Shown here: positions 30,342-41,641 of the stretch, piece after piece
Layout: each line of letters opens with the position of its first letter
Numbering within the stretch: position 1 is the stretch's first letter
Assembly (NCBI RefSeq): GCF_034702125.1
Contig: NC_085862.1
Location: 11,719,738 to 11,783,737 of the forward strand
Source of the DNA: Engraulis encrasicolus
Taxonomy: Eukaryota > Chordata > Actinopteri > Clupeiformes > Engraulidae
Length of the DNA stretch: 64,000 nucleotides
Direction of reading: 5' to 3'
Made by a program: the position numbers and the translations under genes
The notes under the pieces: model-generated
Seen by the model: only the letters and a program-made list of their open reading frames with translations
What the model was told of the DNA's origin: nothing
Database searches by the model: none

Positions 30342-32303
30342 CACGATCACGAGAAGTCAATTCTCCAGCGAGAAAGAAGATGCCAGTGTTTTGCCCTAGC
30401 TTTCCTCCAGTTCACCCCGCTCCATTGTCTCCTACCATCATCCACCGGGGGGTGTCCGCTCAGACTTCATACATATCTGCCGGTGCACGTGGCGTGCCGT
30501 ACTCCCGAGCTCGAGAATGTTTGCTGCATAGACCAGTGGTTCTTAACCTGGGGTGCGGGCACCCCCTGGGGGTGCGCCAGAGATTCCAGGGGGTGCACGG
30601 AATCTTGTTTTTGTAGAGGCTGTGACCAAAATTACACTTGCAAACATTATAATTAGGCCAAATTAAGTCCAAATTAAACAAGTTTGGTTCCCATTTAAAG
30701 TCATTCAGGTATTGATTCATGCCTCAAGCGACAATCATTGTAATTAATCACTCATTTATCATTTTTTAGTGCATATACACATGTAGACGTTTGTGTTGGG
30801 GGTGCGCGGCTCGTCTTCGGCACAGGTAAGGGGGGGCGCTAAGAAAAAAAGGTTGAGAACCACTGGCATAGACATTTCTCGGCCGTGACAGTATTTCAGC
30901 ACCACGGCCAGCGATCTTGCCCAATACGGCACGTAATCTCTCAGCTTCTTCAGTGAAGTGGTCCCTGCGGACCCCGTGAAACACTTTGATCATCAGTCCA
31001 CCGCATGGACAGCCACTCTCCTGCGAGAGTTTGTTCTTGAGTGCACTGGTCGCTGCCGACCGCGTGAAGCACTTCGATGATCAGTCCACCGCGTGGACAA
31101 CCACTCTCCTGCAAGAGTCCGTTCTCCAGCGAGAACGAAGATATATGCATACATGCTTGATCCAGATTTCAGAGAGTGAACTATTGAAATCCCATCATGT
31201 CACTTTTGGCTGACTTGGCGTATTTGGACAAAAAAAAAACCTCTTCAATTAAATCAAACACAATGCAAGTGATTAGTTATTGAAACTCCTTAAAAACTGA
31301 AAAAATGGATAAGGACAAAAATGCAGTTGACTTACATCTCCACCGCTGTCTTTAAGTCCAACAATGTTTGGATGCTGAGATAGTTTGATGATGGCATCGA
31401 GAGGAAGCTCCAGCCCCGTGTTGGCTGGAACACTGTACAGAACCACAGGAACAGGACTCGCATCTGCCACCTACTGACAAGAGAAGAGCAGCAACATCAA
31501 AACAAGTCTTCCTAAATGAATGAAATAGGAAACTGTGAAATGTTTTTTTTTGTTTTTTTCCTGATAGAAAACGTCTAAAAGGAACAAATACTCCAGATAA
31601 TTAACAGTTGATGTAGAATTCTCATTTCATCTCATGCTGATGAAAAGTGGGTCATAAAAATCACACAAAAAACATGATTAAAAAAAAGAAAAGAAATCCG
31701 AAAACATTTTGTTTTCTGATGACAGAGAATTGTGTGATGGTGGTGCTGGTGATAAGGCATACAGCTGGCAGCATGGGCCCCTTTGATTTGAAAATAGCTG
31801 GCAGCCAATTAAGACCTAAAATGCCTGGAAAAACAGGCCTGAAAATATGTGTCCAAAGTTCCAACCTCTTTTGCACTTTCTTATGACTGCTTCAGTTATT
31901 TGGTATGGTGTCAATTATGGTGTCAATTGTTGTCCCTGTGCACTTAAATGTTTGTCTTGTCTAGACAGTGGATGTCGAGACCCAATATGCATATTTGGTA
32001 CATGTGAAAAAATGAACGACTGTTTCTCAAAAAAGGGGTAATTCTGTTTTATCATCTGGTGCATCGACGGGCAAAGACAGAAAATCTTAACTGGTGAGAA
32101 GACACCGGAGTAGAACATCTAGTTAATCAACATCGAAATGTTTTGCTGTTGAGATAGTTATGTCATTTAACAACACAACTTCGTACAATGTAATGAAATA
32201 CGCATGTGCATAACACATTACTGGCCACACATTCATACACGTGGGACTAACCCCTGTGGACATTATTTTTGTTCAGAATTTTTCAAACTGCAATATAGGC
32301 GTA

Positions 32304-32348
<45 letters not shown>

Positions 32349-34703
32349 AGGACTGGTATATAAAAACGTGTCTGTGTGTGTTTGATCCTGAAGGTAATTG
32401 GGGACAGTATGTAGGGATGACCTGAGTATAGTGATGAATAAGAGCTGGGCTGGTCATTCTCCCACGATAGAAACAGGGGGTCACCACCAGCACGGCGTCC
32501 GCCCCGCTATGGGCCATCCCCTCCGTCATCTGCACTGTGGCTCTGGTGGCTAATAGGGGAGATGTAGATCATATAGAACTTTATTTAACAGACTCAGACT
32601 CCAGATTATGTAAAAGACATAAATATACATTATAAAAGAAACAACAAAACATTATTTTAGAGAACCCCGTTGTTGGTTTGGTTTACATTCATGTACTTGA
32701 TAATACATATAAATAGTTATATTACATAAATAAATAAAAATATATATATCACATTTTGATAGCTTTGAATTAAATAAATATAATAAAAATATAAATAATA
32801 AATAAAAATGAATTAAGATTATTTTCTGAAAAGGCACTTAGGGGGTTTTGCATCTGAACTCTTCATATTCTGCTTAGAGCGCAGCCTTGCGGAGAAATGT
32901 TCAGTCCATAATGGACCCGTGATGTGTGCAAGACAGAGCAGAAAGGAGGTGGCTATGGCAAGAATTCCATGGCTATGCCCTAGAGTGGCAAAGCAACAAA
33001 ATGCGAGGAAAATTAATCTAACTGATATCTTCTGCATCTTTGGAGTGAAACTTCACACTGCACACCGTCGTACTGAAAAGTCAGCCTGCAAACTGGAGAT
33101 CATTCGGTGGAGTGCTGCGGGAGTTGAGCGTGGAACAGACAGACAAACAGGAGGAGACACCCACCGAGCGCTTGAAGACACCACATTCAGTAAGCGACTT
33201 CCTACGGGAAACACTGAAATGGCCCATTTTGATCTCAAGACAGCGAATTTCACCAAAAGGGGAGGGAGTTTCACCAAACTTTTGTATGACAAAACAAAGA
33301 AAAAGGGAAGCATAGGAAAAATAGGTATGGCAGACAGAAAATGAAGGATAGAAAGTCTTCTTACACTCGCAGCCAGATCCTGCCATTAACAGCATGCCTT
33401 TGGGCAGAATGCGTCTGACCCTACGGACAACTTCCAGACGCTCCTCAGCAGTCAGATATGGATACTCCCCATTGGAGCCCTGGACCACCAGGCCTTAACA
33501 CAAATGACACAAATACATATCAGTTTTGTTCAAACCCATAGTAAAAAAAAAGAATATTTGAAATATACAAGATGCAAGTCCTTCAAAATTGTACATAGCT
33601 GGTGACTAGTGACTGAGATACAAGATTTGTCTTGGATGGGAGCTGTCCAATCATTTCAAACCATAACTGAGTGCAAACTTCCTGCTACCTGCAATTAAGT
33701 CAGATGACACAACCTCCAGACCATGAATACAAAATGAAATGGTAGTATTAGGGATGGTCAGGACCATGCTATGGTTTTTACCTTTTGCACTTGTTTTTCC
33801 ACCTCTGGTCTTGTGCGCTGATGGGAATGGGAGTGGTAATGTGGCCAAAATTGTATGGCTATCCCCAGGGCGGCAGAGTGACAAAATTTGAAATGGACTG
33901 CATTTATATAGCGCTTTTCCAATCCTTCGAGCACTCAAAGTATTTTACATTGTATGCCTCACATTCACCCATGCACACTCAGGCAGAGCGGGGCTCGAAC
34001 CTACAACCTTCTGGTTGCTGAAAAGACTCCTCTACCACCTGCGCCACCACCGCTCAAAAGGCACAAAAATATTCATACGGATATCTTCTGCATTTTGAAT
34101 CCTAACGGCATGAAGTGTTGCACTGTTCACCGCCGTACCACTGGTATGTCAACCTCCAAATAGGAGATTATTCAGTGGAGTGGTGTGGAAGAAATGCGTG
34201 GAACGGACATACAGGAGGAGATAGATGGTGTGTAGGGACAGCAATGGCCTACTGGTAAGGGGGGCGTTATTAAGGTTTGAATCCCACCTTTGCACCTCCA
34301 TCCATGGCTGAAATGCCCTTGAGTTAGGCACCTAATCCCACATTGTTCCATGGACTATAACCACTAAGTAACTAAGTTGCTTTGGATAAAAGCATCAGCT
34401 AAGTGTAATTTCATGTAATGTTGTGTTTAATCCCTGAAATTCTTATATTTAAGACTGTAACAGTCAAAGTACCCATCAATACACCTTACCTCTGAATGGG
34501 ATTTTCGAATACTTCTCAATGTTGGCATCCAGCTTATCATAGTCCACCTCCTCCTTCTCAGTGAAAGGGGTCGCAATTGGTGGGTAAATGCCTGCTATAT
34601 CAAGTTTACACGTCATGGCTTGAGTCATTCTTCGCTTCCAGGCAATAGAGACCCCTCCTCTGAGACCCCTCCTCAGAACTCTGACTGAGAACATTGTGGT
34701 CAT
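25496..34703 (-). CDS. HOGA1: 4-hydroxy-2-oxoglutarate aldolase, mitochondrial, 7 coding exons
   Basis: This class I aldolase of the DHDPS family cleaves 4-hydroxy-2-oxoglutarate to pyruvate and glyoxylate, the last step of hydroxyproline breakdown, in mitochondria. Exons on the minus strand are 34490-34703, 33365-33493, 32422-32549, 31336-31470, 29221-29317, 28143-28276 and 25496-25645: 987 nt, 328 residues and stop. All phases join. The N-terminus is Arg-rich ([14 protein letters not shown]), as for a mitochondrial leader. Translation may start at ATG 34703 or, three codons on, at 34694. [22 protein letters not shown] (Tyr169) and the Schiff-base lysine in VGLKDSGGD (Lys197 from the first Met) are present. 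The C-terminus ends LDFTSNNWL. Length matches human (327). Nothing suggests inactivation. Confidence 0.97.
25984..26056. repeat. (TG)n / (TGTC)n microsatellite
   Basis: Simple repeat in HOGA1 intron 6. Confidence 0.95.
26400..26600 (-). mobile_element. Tc1/mariner-like transposase fragment
   Basis: With frame breaks, the minus strand reads a [21 protein letters not shown] segment, the pattern around the last catalytic acidic residue of Tc1-like transposases. No TIRs were found. Confidence 0.45.
27037..27210 (+). mobile_element. tRNA-derived SINE
   Basis: Box A-like TGGCTTAGCCGGCTGGGC at 27047 and box B-like GGTTAGATTCC at 27090-27100, then a T/C-rich body (CTCTCCCGGCTCTCTGTCCC) and an A/T tail. 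Confidence 0.8.
27694..27888 (-). mobile_element. tRNA-derived SINE, reverse orientation
   Basis: The box B complement GGACTCGAACC lies at 27800-27810 and the box A region near 27852-27870. The body matches the SINEs at 27037 and 42606. Confidence 0.8.
28143..28276 (-). CDS. HOGA1: HOGA1 coding exon 6
   Basis: It encodes [20 protein letters not shown] through [10 protein letters not shown] after completing a Gly codon. Donor GTAAGC, acceptor TTTTCAG. Confidence 0.96.
28651..29008. mobile_element. hAT MITE with perfect 8-bp TSD
   Basis: Ends TAGGGCTGTAAC and GTTACAGCCCTA; TSD GAAGCAAA at 28643-28650 and 29009-29016. TATCACGAT motifs lie inside. In HOGA1 intron 5. Confidence 0.9.
29221..29317 (-). 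CDS. HOGA1: HOGA1 coding exon 5
   Basis: It encodes [16 protein letters not shown], then [16 protein letters not shown] and the first base of Gly. Donor GTAAGA, acceptor CAATAG. Confidence 0.96.
29500..29908 (+). mobile_element. TTAA-flanked MITE family A, copy 1
   Basis: Inverted ends AGGGACAGTTTGGTCAATTT and its complement, with TTAA at 29496-29499 and 29909-29912. A second copy in reverse is at 49215-49624. TTAA targets are typical of piggyBac and Kolobok. Confidence 0.9.
29913..30255 (-). mobile_element. TTAA-flanked MITE family B, copy 1
   Basis: AGGTCTACTGTG at one end and CACAGTGCAGCT at the other, flanked by TTAA. It abuts family A copy 1 and shares TTAA 29909-29912. Related to 45377-45735 and 52230-52584. 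Confidence 0.8.
30261..30340. repeat. (GT)n microsatellite, ~80 bp
   Basis: Uninterrupted dinucleotide repeat in HOGA1 intron 4, starting right after the family B element. Confidence 0.97.
30534..30865. mobile_element. hAT MITE with perfect 8-bp TSD
   Basis: Ends CAGTGGTTCTTAACC and GGTTGAGAACCACTG; TSD GCATAGAC at 30526-30533 and 30866-30873. Confidence 0.92.
30930..31135. repeat. Two tandem ~108-bp units, GC-rich
   Basis: CTCCTGCGAGAGT and CTCCTGCAAGAGT with GATCAGTCCACCGC or GATCATCAGTCCACCGC occur in two successive units. The host sequence (30345-31135, minus the hAT insert) is unidentified. TTCTCCAGCGAGAA also occurs at 30360 and 31121. Confidence 0.6.
31336..31470 (-). CDS. HOGA1: HOGA1 coding exon 4 (catalytic lysine)
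   Basis: 45 codons in phase 0/0: [19 protein letters not shown] through [10 protein letters not shown]. It carries the catalytic Tyr and the Schiff-base Lys. Donor GTAAGT. Confidence 0.97.
32307..32347. repeat. (GT)n microsatellite
   Basis: Dinucleotide repeat about 75 bp from the HOGA1 exon 3 donor, within intron 3. Confidence 0.95.
32422..32549 (-). CDS. HOGA1: HOGA1 coding exon 3
   Basis: After completing Ser it encodes [19 protein letters not shown] through [13 protein letters not shown]. The donor CAG/GTCATC is weak beyond the GT, but phase and homology fix it here. Confidence 0.93.
33365..33493 (-). CDS. HOGA1: HOGA1 coding exon 2
   Basis: It encodes [19 protein letters not shown] through LLMAGSGCE, with the GSNGE loop of the DHDPS family. 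Donor GAGT/GTAAGA, phase 1 at both ends. Confidence 0.96.
33885..34060 (-). mobile_element. tRNA-derived SINE, reverse orientation
   Basis: Box B complement GGGCTCGAACC at 33991-34001. The far end has the fish-typical TGCATTTATATAGCGCTTTT. Confidence 0.7.
34230..34422 (+). mobile_element. tRNA-derived SINE
   Basis: Box B-like GGTTTGAATCC at 34274 and a 3' tail TTGGATAAAAGCATCAGCTA, common in teleost SINEs. A tail-only copy is at 56571-56615 and a head copy at 39730-39845. Confidence 0.7.
34490..34703 (-). CDS. HOGA1: HOGA1 first coding exon
   Basis: ATG at 34701-34703 or 34692-34694. It encodes the mitochondrial leader and [20 protein letters not shown] through KIPFR plus one base. Upstream, CTTTCTACAG/GTGTG at 34716-34717 looks like a 3' splice site, so a separate 5'UTR exon probably lies further upstream. 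Confidence 0.93.
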
Positions 34704-34734
34704 GCAGTTTTCACACCTGTAGAAAGGCACACAG

Positions 34735-35439
<705 letters not shown>

Positions 35440-35440
<1 letters not shown>

Positions 35441-36718
35441 GTTCAGCTAAGAAGGTTAAATGTAAATAAGGCCCCTGGTCCGGATGGAATCATCATGCCA
35501 TGGGTCTTCAAAGTATGACAGATGATGCTCTTATCCATCTGCTACACAAGGCGTATAGCCATCTGGAGACCTCTGCTGCATCCGTGAGAATGTTTTTTTT
35601 CTAATGCTTTTAACAACCTCACATTTTATCTAAAAAGCTTCATGGTTTTCATCTGCACAACTCCACTGTTAGTTGGATCACTGACTACCTCACAGGTAGA
35701 TATCAGCATGCAAGCATCCACAACAGTATTTCTGACTCCATTATTACAAACACAGGCCAACCACAAGGAACAGTTTTATCTCCCTTTTTATTTACTTTAT
35801 ACACCTCTGACTGCAGACATAGTAGTGTGTCCTGTCATCTGCAGAAGTTCTCAGATGACTCTGCATTAGTGGGCTGCATCAATAACGATAACTATGCTGC
35901 GTATCAGTCTGAGATCAATCATTTTGTTAAGTGGCGCCACGATGCCCATCTCATTTTAAATGTGGAAAATACCAAGGAACTTATTATTGAGTAAAAATTG
36001 TCCATCCCCCATTTTAATCAAAGGTCACCCTGCCCTGTAGAAGCTGTCTCCTCATACAAATACTTGGGCGTCCATCTTGACAGCAAACTGGACTGGAAGG
36101 AGAACAGCAGCGTGACTTTTACGAAGTCCCCAATCAAGACTCTTTTTTTAAAGGAACCTGATGTCATTTGAGTTGGGGAGGCCTATTTTAAACACATTTT
36201 ATTATGGGATTGTGGCAAGTGTTTAATTTTATGCTGTTATGTGCTGGGATGAGGGATATATCACTGGAGGACATAAACAGGTAATTAAGAAAGAAGGGTC
36301 CATCACGGGTGTGTGTTTTAATTCGGTGGAGCAAATTTTAGAGGAGCGGACATTAAGGAAGGTAAACAGTGTGCTGGGCAGGGACGACCACCCACTGTCC
36401 AGCCTGTTCACGGAGAGTGGCAGGAGCCAAAGGCTCCTCCTCTCCAGGTGGTCCACCGAAAGGTTCCGACAATCTTTTATCCCTGCAGCAATCAGACTTT
36501 TTAACAACAGCTGCTGATTGGTTTTATTGGTTGTATGTGTATTTATATGTTGTGGTGACTATTTGTGTTTTTAATGATGGACTGTTTGTTTCTTATTGCT
36601 TATTTATTGTTAGCTCTTACTTATTATTATGTTTGTCTATGTGTCTGGAATGTGCTGTGTGAATGACTAGGTGGCATTCAATTTCTCCTGTGGGGATTAA
36701 TAAAGTCTCTCTCATCAT
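35440..36718 (+). mobile_element. Decayed LINE (reverse transcriptase to 3' end)
   Basis: With frameshifts the plus strand shows NKAPGPDGI, WITDYLTGR, NTGQPQGTVLSPFLFTLY, FSDDSALVGCINNDN, SYKYLGVHLDSKLDWKE and FRQSFIPAAIRLFN. These are the RT and C-terminal blocks of a non-LTR element of the Jockey/CR1/Rex type. It ends TGTGGGGATTAATAAAGT and (CAT)n. Confidence 0.8.
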
Positions 36719-36719
36719 C

Positions 36720-37760
36720 ATCATCATCATCCTACAATTTTAATCCTCCCATGTTGTTGTACTGAAGTTGGCTACTTTCCCAAATAATCATCATACACAT
36801 GCAGTATTTGTTGCAGTAGTACCGGTATTTTCCATGCCCAAACACACAGCATTCATTGCACTAGTGCTTCAGTGCAACATTTTGTACCTAGTATTCAGTA
36901 AAGCTGCTGCTACTAGTAAGCAGGCCCACTCAGAGCTGCTCTGGGCCCACTGTGAATTTGAGTTTGACAGCGCTTAGAACATTTCTGGCTACACTCAGAT
37001 GTGTTAATCTTTAACAACCAAATACACATTTATTTTGGTTTGGGGCATATTTACTCTTGCCCCCTTCCATTCTACCCCCTTTCAAAATACAAGTTAGTTA
37101 GCTTGCATGACATGGAAGTTTGGGGTGCAAAGGTCTTTCTCTAGCCTGGCAAACACTAGGGAAAGGACGCGTGTGCGCTTACTGCCAACATTTAGCCTCC
37201 ACTCAAAGTGGGGGTGGAGCTATTGTTAGGAGGCATACTTGGATGATATCTAATAGCTACTTTTTTAACAAAACAAAACGCAATTCTATCTATGAATCGT
37301 TTTGCCCATGCATGCAGCAACAATCTGCGAGATTTCTTTTCATTTATGTACACCAACAGAAATGCTACATATACCCACAGCCCACACCTACTGCAAAGTA
37401 GGCTACTCGTCAGTCGAACTTAAAAAACAAAATCTGTGACAGCCCTGCAGGGTTTAGAAACAGTGTTGTGCCGTTTTTGCGCCACAAACTGCCATAATTC
37501 ACGGATGCACACAACAACCGACGACAAAAGGTAGGCTATCAAACATCAACAAGATAACACAGTTCTTCGTAGTAAAGTGACAGTCTTAAAAACACACATA
37601 CCTAAATTCATGAAATCAGTGAAGGCAGATCATCTGCGACCGCAATGCCTGTCGAACGGCAAAACACCAGTTGTCAAAGTTGTGGACCACCGGCTGATAC
37701 GGCAGGCCAAACGTGACAAAGTCTAGCGCGTTTCGTCCGCCGGCTTTGTAGGGCAGGCTA
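36720..37760. other. Intergenic, no recognised feature
   Basis: A 93-codon ORF at 37120 has no domain. I see nothing else. Confidence 0.4.
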
Positions 37761-37763
37761 TGG

Positions 37764-38297
37764 TAGTGGGATCGTATTAGGCGCAGTCATTTCAAATTGG
37801 TGTTACAGTTTGGTTTTCACTTCCAAGTTGAAGTTCGAGTGTCAAACACACAGATTACAAAATGGCCTGCGGGGGGCGCTCTAAAATATATAAACTGCTA
37901 TAACTTTTGATTATTTAAACCAAATGTAACATATGAGGTATGTATGGATTCAGCATGAAGAGGAGAACCCGGTGAGCTAAGTATTCGGTTATCAGATTAA
38001 AGACACACTATGTAATAAACACACTTTTAGCCAATGGACAGCAAAATCCGGGCTTTTTTAAGATAAAGGGTGGAAATGCCCTCAAAGTTGCAATGAAACA
38101 TCATTTGCTGTTACAAGCTATTGTAAATAAAGCCTGGGTTATCACTTAACTTGATTTGTTCAGAATATCCCTGAAGCACACAGATACTTAGGATACCTAT
38201 ACACAAATATGGCTGCATAAAGCCTATGTCATACTTAACTTGCAACTTTGAGTTTATGAATTTAGGATCATGAGTACCAGCTTTTTTTTCAATCAAG
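37764..38297 (+). repeat. Left arm of 2.9-kb inverted repeat
   Basis: This is the reverse complement of 40111-40685 with scattered differences and small indels. It includes GGCCTGCGGGGGGCGCTCTA and AGACACACTATGTAATAAAC. The loop is about 1.8 kb. Confidence 0.85.
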
Positions 38298-38345
38298 TCA
38301 TCATTTTATTCACAAAAAAACTTTATATCTGAAAGAAAGTAAATC

Positions 38346-38346
<1 letters not shown>

Positions 38347-38389
<43 letters not shown>

Positions 38390-38391
38390 GG
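38347..38391. repeat. (AAT)n then (AAGGAT)n microsatellite
   Basis: Trinucleotide tract continuing into AAGGATAAGGATAAGG at about 38388-38411. Confidence 0.95.
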
Positions 38392-38543
38392 ATAAGGATA
38401 AGGATAAGGAAGATGATATATACTATGAGGAACAACAGTTCTTCTGGCATTCAAAAAACAAACAGAAGACCACATTTATCCCAATACTCCACTCTACAAT
38501 AACTATGACAGAGAACAGATACAATAACAGTCAGTGGTCAGTC

Positions 38544-38897
38544 TTAGAAATTGCATGTGCACTTGCACAGACGTGTGCACTTTAACTCTGCCTTCATGCA
38601 CTTGCACCAAGATCTGGCAGGTCTATTTGTACAAGTACTAGTACAGCTGCACTTCACCTCTAGTTGGAATACATCTTTGGTAGTGTAGTCCAAATCTGGG
38701 AACTGTCCATTTGTTACCAGATTGGCAGGCATTTCTGGCAAATGCAGATAATAAGACAGAACGTTTTTTTTATTCCTGTCAACTGTGCTGGTAACAAATG
38801 GACAGTTCCCAGATGACAGAGATGTCTTCATAACAGCAGATGATTGTGTCTTCCATGTATGAAATAGTCCTATAGTATTACGCATTATGCTTGCCAA
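38544..38897 (-). pseudogene. Cysteine-rich tail fragment of unknown protein
   Basis: The 117-codon minus ORF ends with CSCTSTCTNRPARSWCKCMK and KCTRLCKCTC, a CXC-like Cys pattern seen at C-termini of some repetitive-element proteins. It lies in the loop of the 2.9-kb inverted repeat. Function unknown; it may be the coding remnant of that element. Confidence 0.35.
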
Positions 38898-39729
38898 AGG
38901 CCTCTGCTTGCCCCCAGCAAGCGTACTAATTGTTGTCCGACAGTTTATTATTAAGTATGCTTGCGGGAAAGCATACTAATTGTTCATCAACAGTTTATTA
39001 TTCTACATTTTTCCATTCACCTCCATTCATTAGTACGGTGACTTTGAATCGTTGCAGCGTTAGAGATAGAGACACGGTTTGAGTGCCAAAACGAACAGCT
39101 CGAAAAGGGCTCACGGTGGTGTATTTTTCGCTGGCCTACCCCCTTTCATTCGTTCACCAGACTCGTTTTCGTCAGTTTTCTCTCTGTTTTCCCGCTCATT
39201 GAAATGAATGGTAGAATGGTCAAGATGATGTCACAAACTGTGGCAGTTAGAGTGAGAGGTGACCTGTCCTGTGTTTTAATAGAATAAAATAAACCGCTTC
39301 ACCTTTCGACTAGGTAAAGGCATTGTCAGAGAGGTCTTGGCTCTGAATACAAACTGTGTTAAGAATGATCATTAGCCAACTCTTCAAAATGAGAGAGAGA
39401 GCAGTTTTAAAATCCCTATGATGTGACCCCATTCACTTAGAAACATTGTGTGAACAGCTCAGCGCATAGGCCTGAATATGTCCACTTTTTGACTGAACCA
39501 TTTGGCCTAGAAAAGTGATCTCAGCTTTGACATGAAGAACAGGGTTATGCCATTTGTGTGTCAATATCATTTGACAACTTGCAAAACTTTTGGAGATAAG
39601 GCTGCACATATTACTCAGCTATTGACTGCCAAATTGTCACCTTTAGAATCTTCATTCATACACACACACGCATGCAGCCTTGTAGAACCTGGACAACCGT
39701 GGCCTAATATGCTGCTGTGGCCACTCTAT

Positions 39730-39845
39730 ACAGTAAGTGGCAGTGGCCTACTGGGTATTGGGTGTCTGTCAGAGGGTTGCAGGTTCGAATCCCACCCTTA
39801 CCTCTCCCTACCCACCCATTGCTGAAAGGCACCTGAAGCATCTCC
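39730..39845 (+). mobile_element. tRNA-derived SINE head, truncated
   Basis: Box B GGTTCGAATCCC at 39782-39793, box A region near 39738. It runs into an (AC)n tract at 39857-39898. Confidence 0.65.
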
Positions 39846-39855
39846 ATACATACAT

Positions 39856-39901
<46 letters not shown>

Positions 39902-40110
39902 CTCTATCTCTTTGCCTCATGTTTCTGTGTGTGTATACGACAGCTCTGTATGTGTATGTGTGTGCAGAAGCCAAAAGCATACTAATACCATTTCTCCGGA
40001 AATGCAGTCTTAATAATAATAATAATAATAATATAATTATAATTATTATTAATTTATTTATTTTCTTCCAGATATACTTTTTTGTGATTTTATGTGTTAA
40101 TAGAATATGG

Positions 40111-40685
40111 CTTGATTGAAAAAAGCTGGTACTCATGATGCTAAATTCATAAACTCAAAGTTGCAAGCTGGGTCCTAAATATCACATAGGCTTTATGCAG
40201 CCATATTTGGGTATAGGTATCCTAGGTATCTTTGTGCTTCAGGGATATTCTGAACAAATCAAGTTGAATGATATCCCAGGCTTTATTTACAATAGCTTGT
40301 AACAATAAATTATGCTTATTGCAACTTTGAGGGCATTTCCACCCTTTATCTTAAAAAAACCCTGAATTTTGCTATCCATGGGCTAAAAGTGTGTTTATTA
40401 CATAGTGTGTCTTTAATCTGGTGACCAAATACTTAGCTCACCCGTTTCTCCTCTTAATGCTGAATCCATACATACCTCATATGTTAAATTTGGATAAAGT
40501 AATCGAAAGTTATAGCAGTTTATACATTTTAGAGCGCCCCCCGCAGGCCATTTTGTTATCTGTGTGTTTGACACTCGAACTCAAATTGTTCTATAGACCC
40601 TAAACTTCAACTTGGAAGTGAAAACCAAACTTTAACACCAATTTGAAATGACTGTCAAAAATTGCACAGGCCTACGATCCCACTA
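40111..40685 (-). repeat. Right arm of 2.9-kb inverted repeat
   Basis: Pairs with 37764-38297. CTTGATTGAAAAAAGCTGGT at its inner end mirrors AGCTTTTTTTTCAATCAAG. Confidence 0.85.
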
Positions 40686-41214
40686 TGGAAAGCAGCGGCT
40701 ACCCACAGGTTGTATAGTAGTCCAGTTTCCTGCGTCTCAGAAAAGGCTTCAGCTGGAATTTCATGTTAATTTATGACTGGAAGCAACGATGGAAGGCTTG
40801 TCTGGGGACGACCTAGAGAGAGAGTGATTCACTTGAACAATTTGCATGTAATAGGCTATTTTTTGCCTATGAAGACACCCCTTGTGACCTTGGCCTTTGA
40901 CCCTTAAAGCCTAAATTGTCTTTTAACATCTTTGACAACTTGATGAGTAAATACATCAAGTGTCATGAAAATATTTCAATTAGTTGAGGATATATCAACC
41001 AATATCAATATGTGCTAACATGCGTTTTTGGTTCAAAAATGAATGTACCATGCTCCATTTAAAGGCCCTGTAAAAAAAAAAAAAAATGAAATCTGTACCA
41101 ATCTGCGCTGTAGCTACCAAAACTTCTTAATCAACAGAAAATCACGAATCAAATGATACCAAATATGCTTTCGCTTTATTTACCTCCATCTTCAAACCTA
41201 ATTCGCTCAGTAAT
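40686..41214. other. Intergenic, no recognised feature
   Basis: I see nothing beyond A/T-rich sequence. Confidence 0.4.
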
Positions 41215-41641
41215 GGGGCACCTAAGTCACGCCCTCTACTTCCTGGTTCATGGGGCAGGGGGAGTCAAAAAATAATTACTGGGCTTGAAAATGAGTGCTT
41301 TTTTGACACCAATCCAAACCTTGGACCTCCACCTATGCACCACAAATCCAAAAATCACTCATTTTCAAGCCCAGTAATCATTTTTTGATGAACCAGGAAG
41401 TAGAGGGTGTGACTTAGGTCAGTGTTTCCCAACCAGGGGTACGTGTACCACTAGGGGTACGCGAGCACACTGCAGGGGGTACTTGGAAAAATGTTATTAT
41501 TATAACAAATGTATGGAGCAGTCACATCAGGACAGAGAAAGCGATATAGAACAAGAATTAAGGGGGTACTCATGGCACAACTAAGATGCTTTGGGGGTAC
41601 GCAAGACAAAAAAGGTTGGGAAACACTGACTTAGGTGCCCC
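41215..41641. repeat. Foldback element interrupted by a hAT MITE
   Basis: GGGGCACCTAAGTCACGCCC at the left pairs with the right arm, which is split around 41420-41628. The loop is near 41313-41354. Confidence 0.85.
41420..41628. mobile_element. hAT MITE with perfect 8-bp TSD
   Basis: Ends CAGTGTTTCCCAACC and GGTTGGGAAACACTG; TSD ACTTAGGT at 41412-41419 and 41629-41636. Confidence 0.92.
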
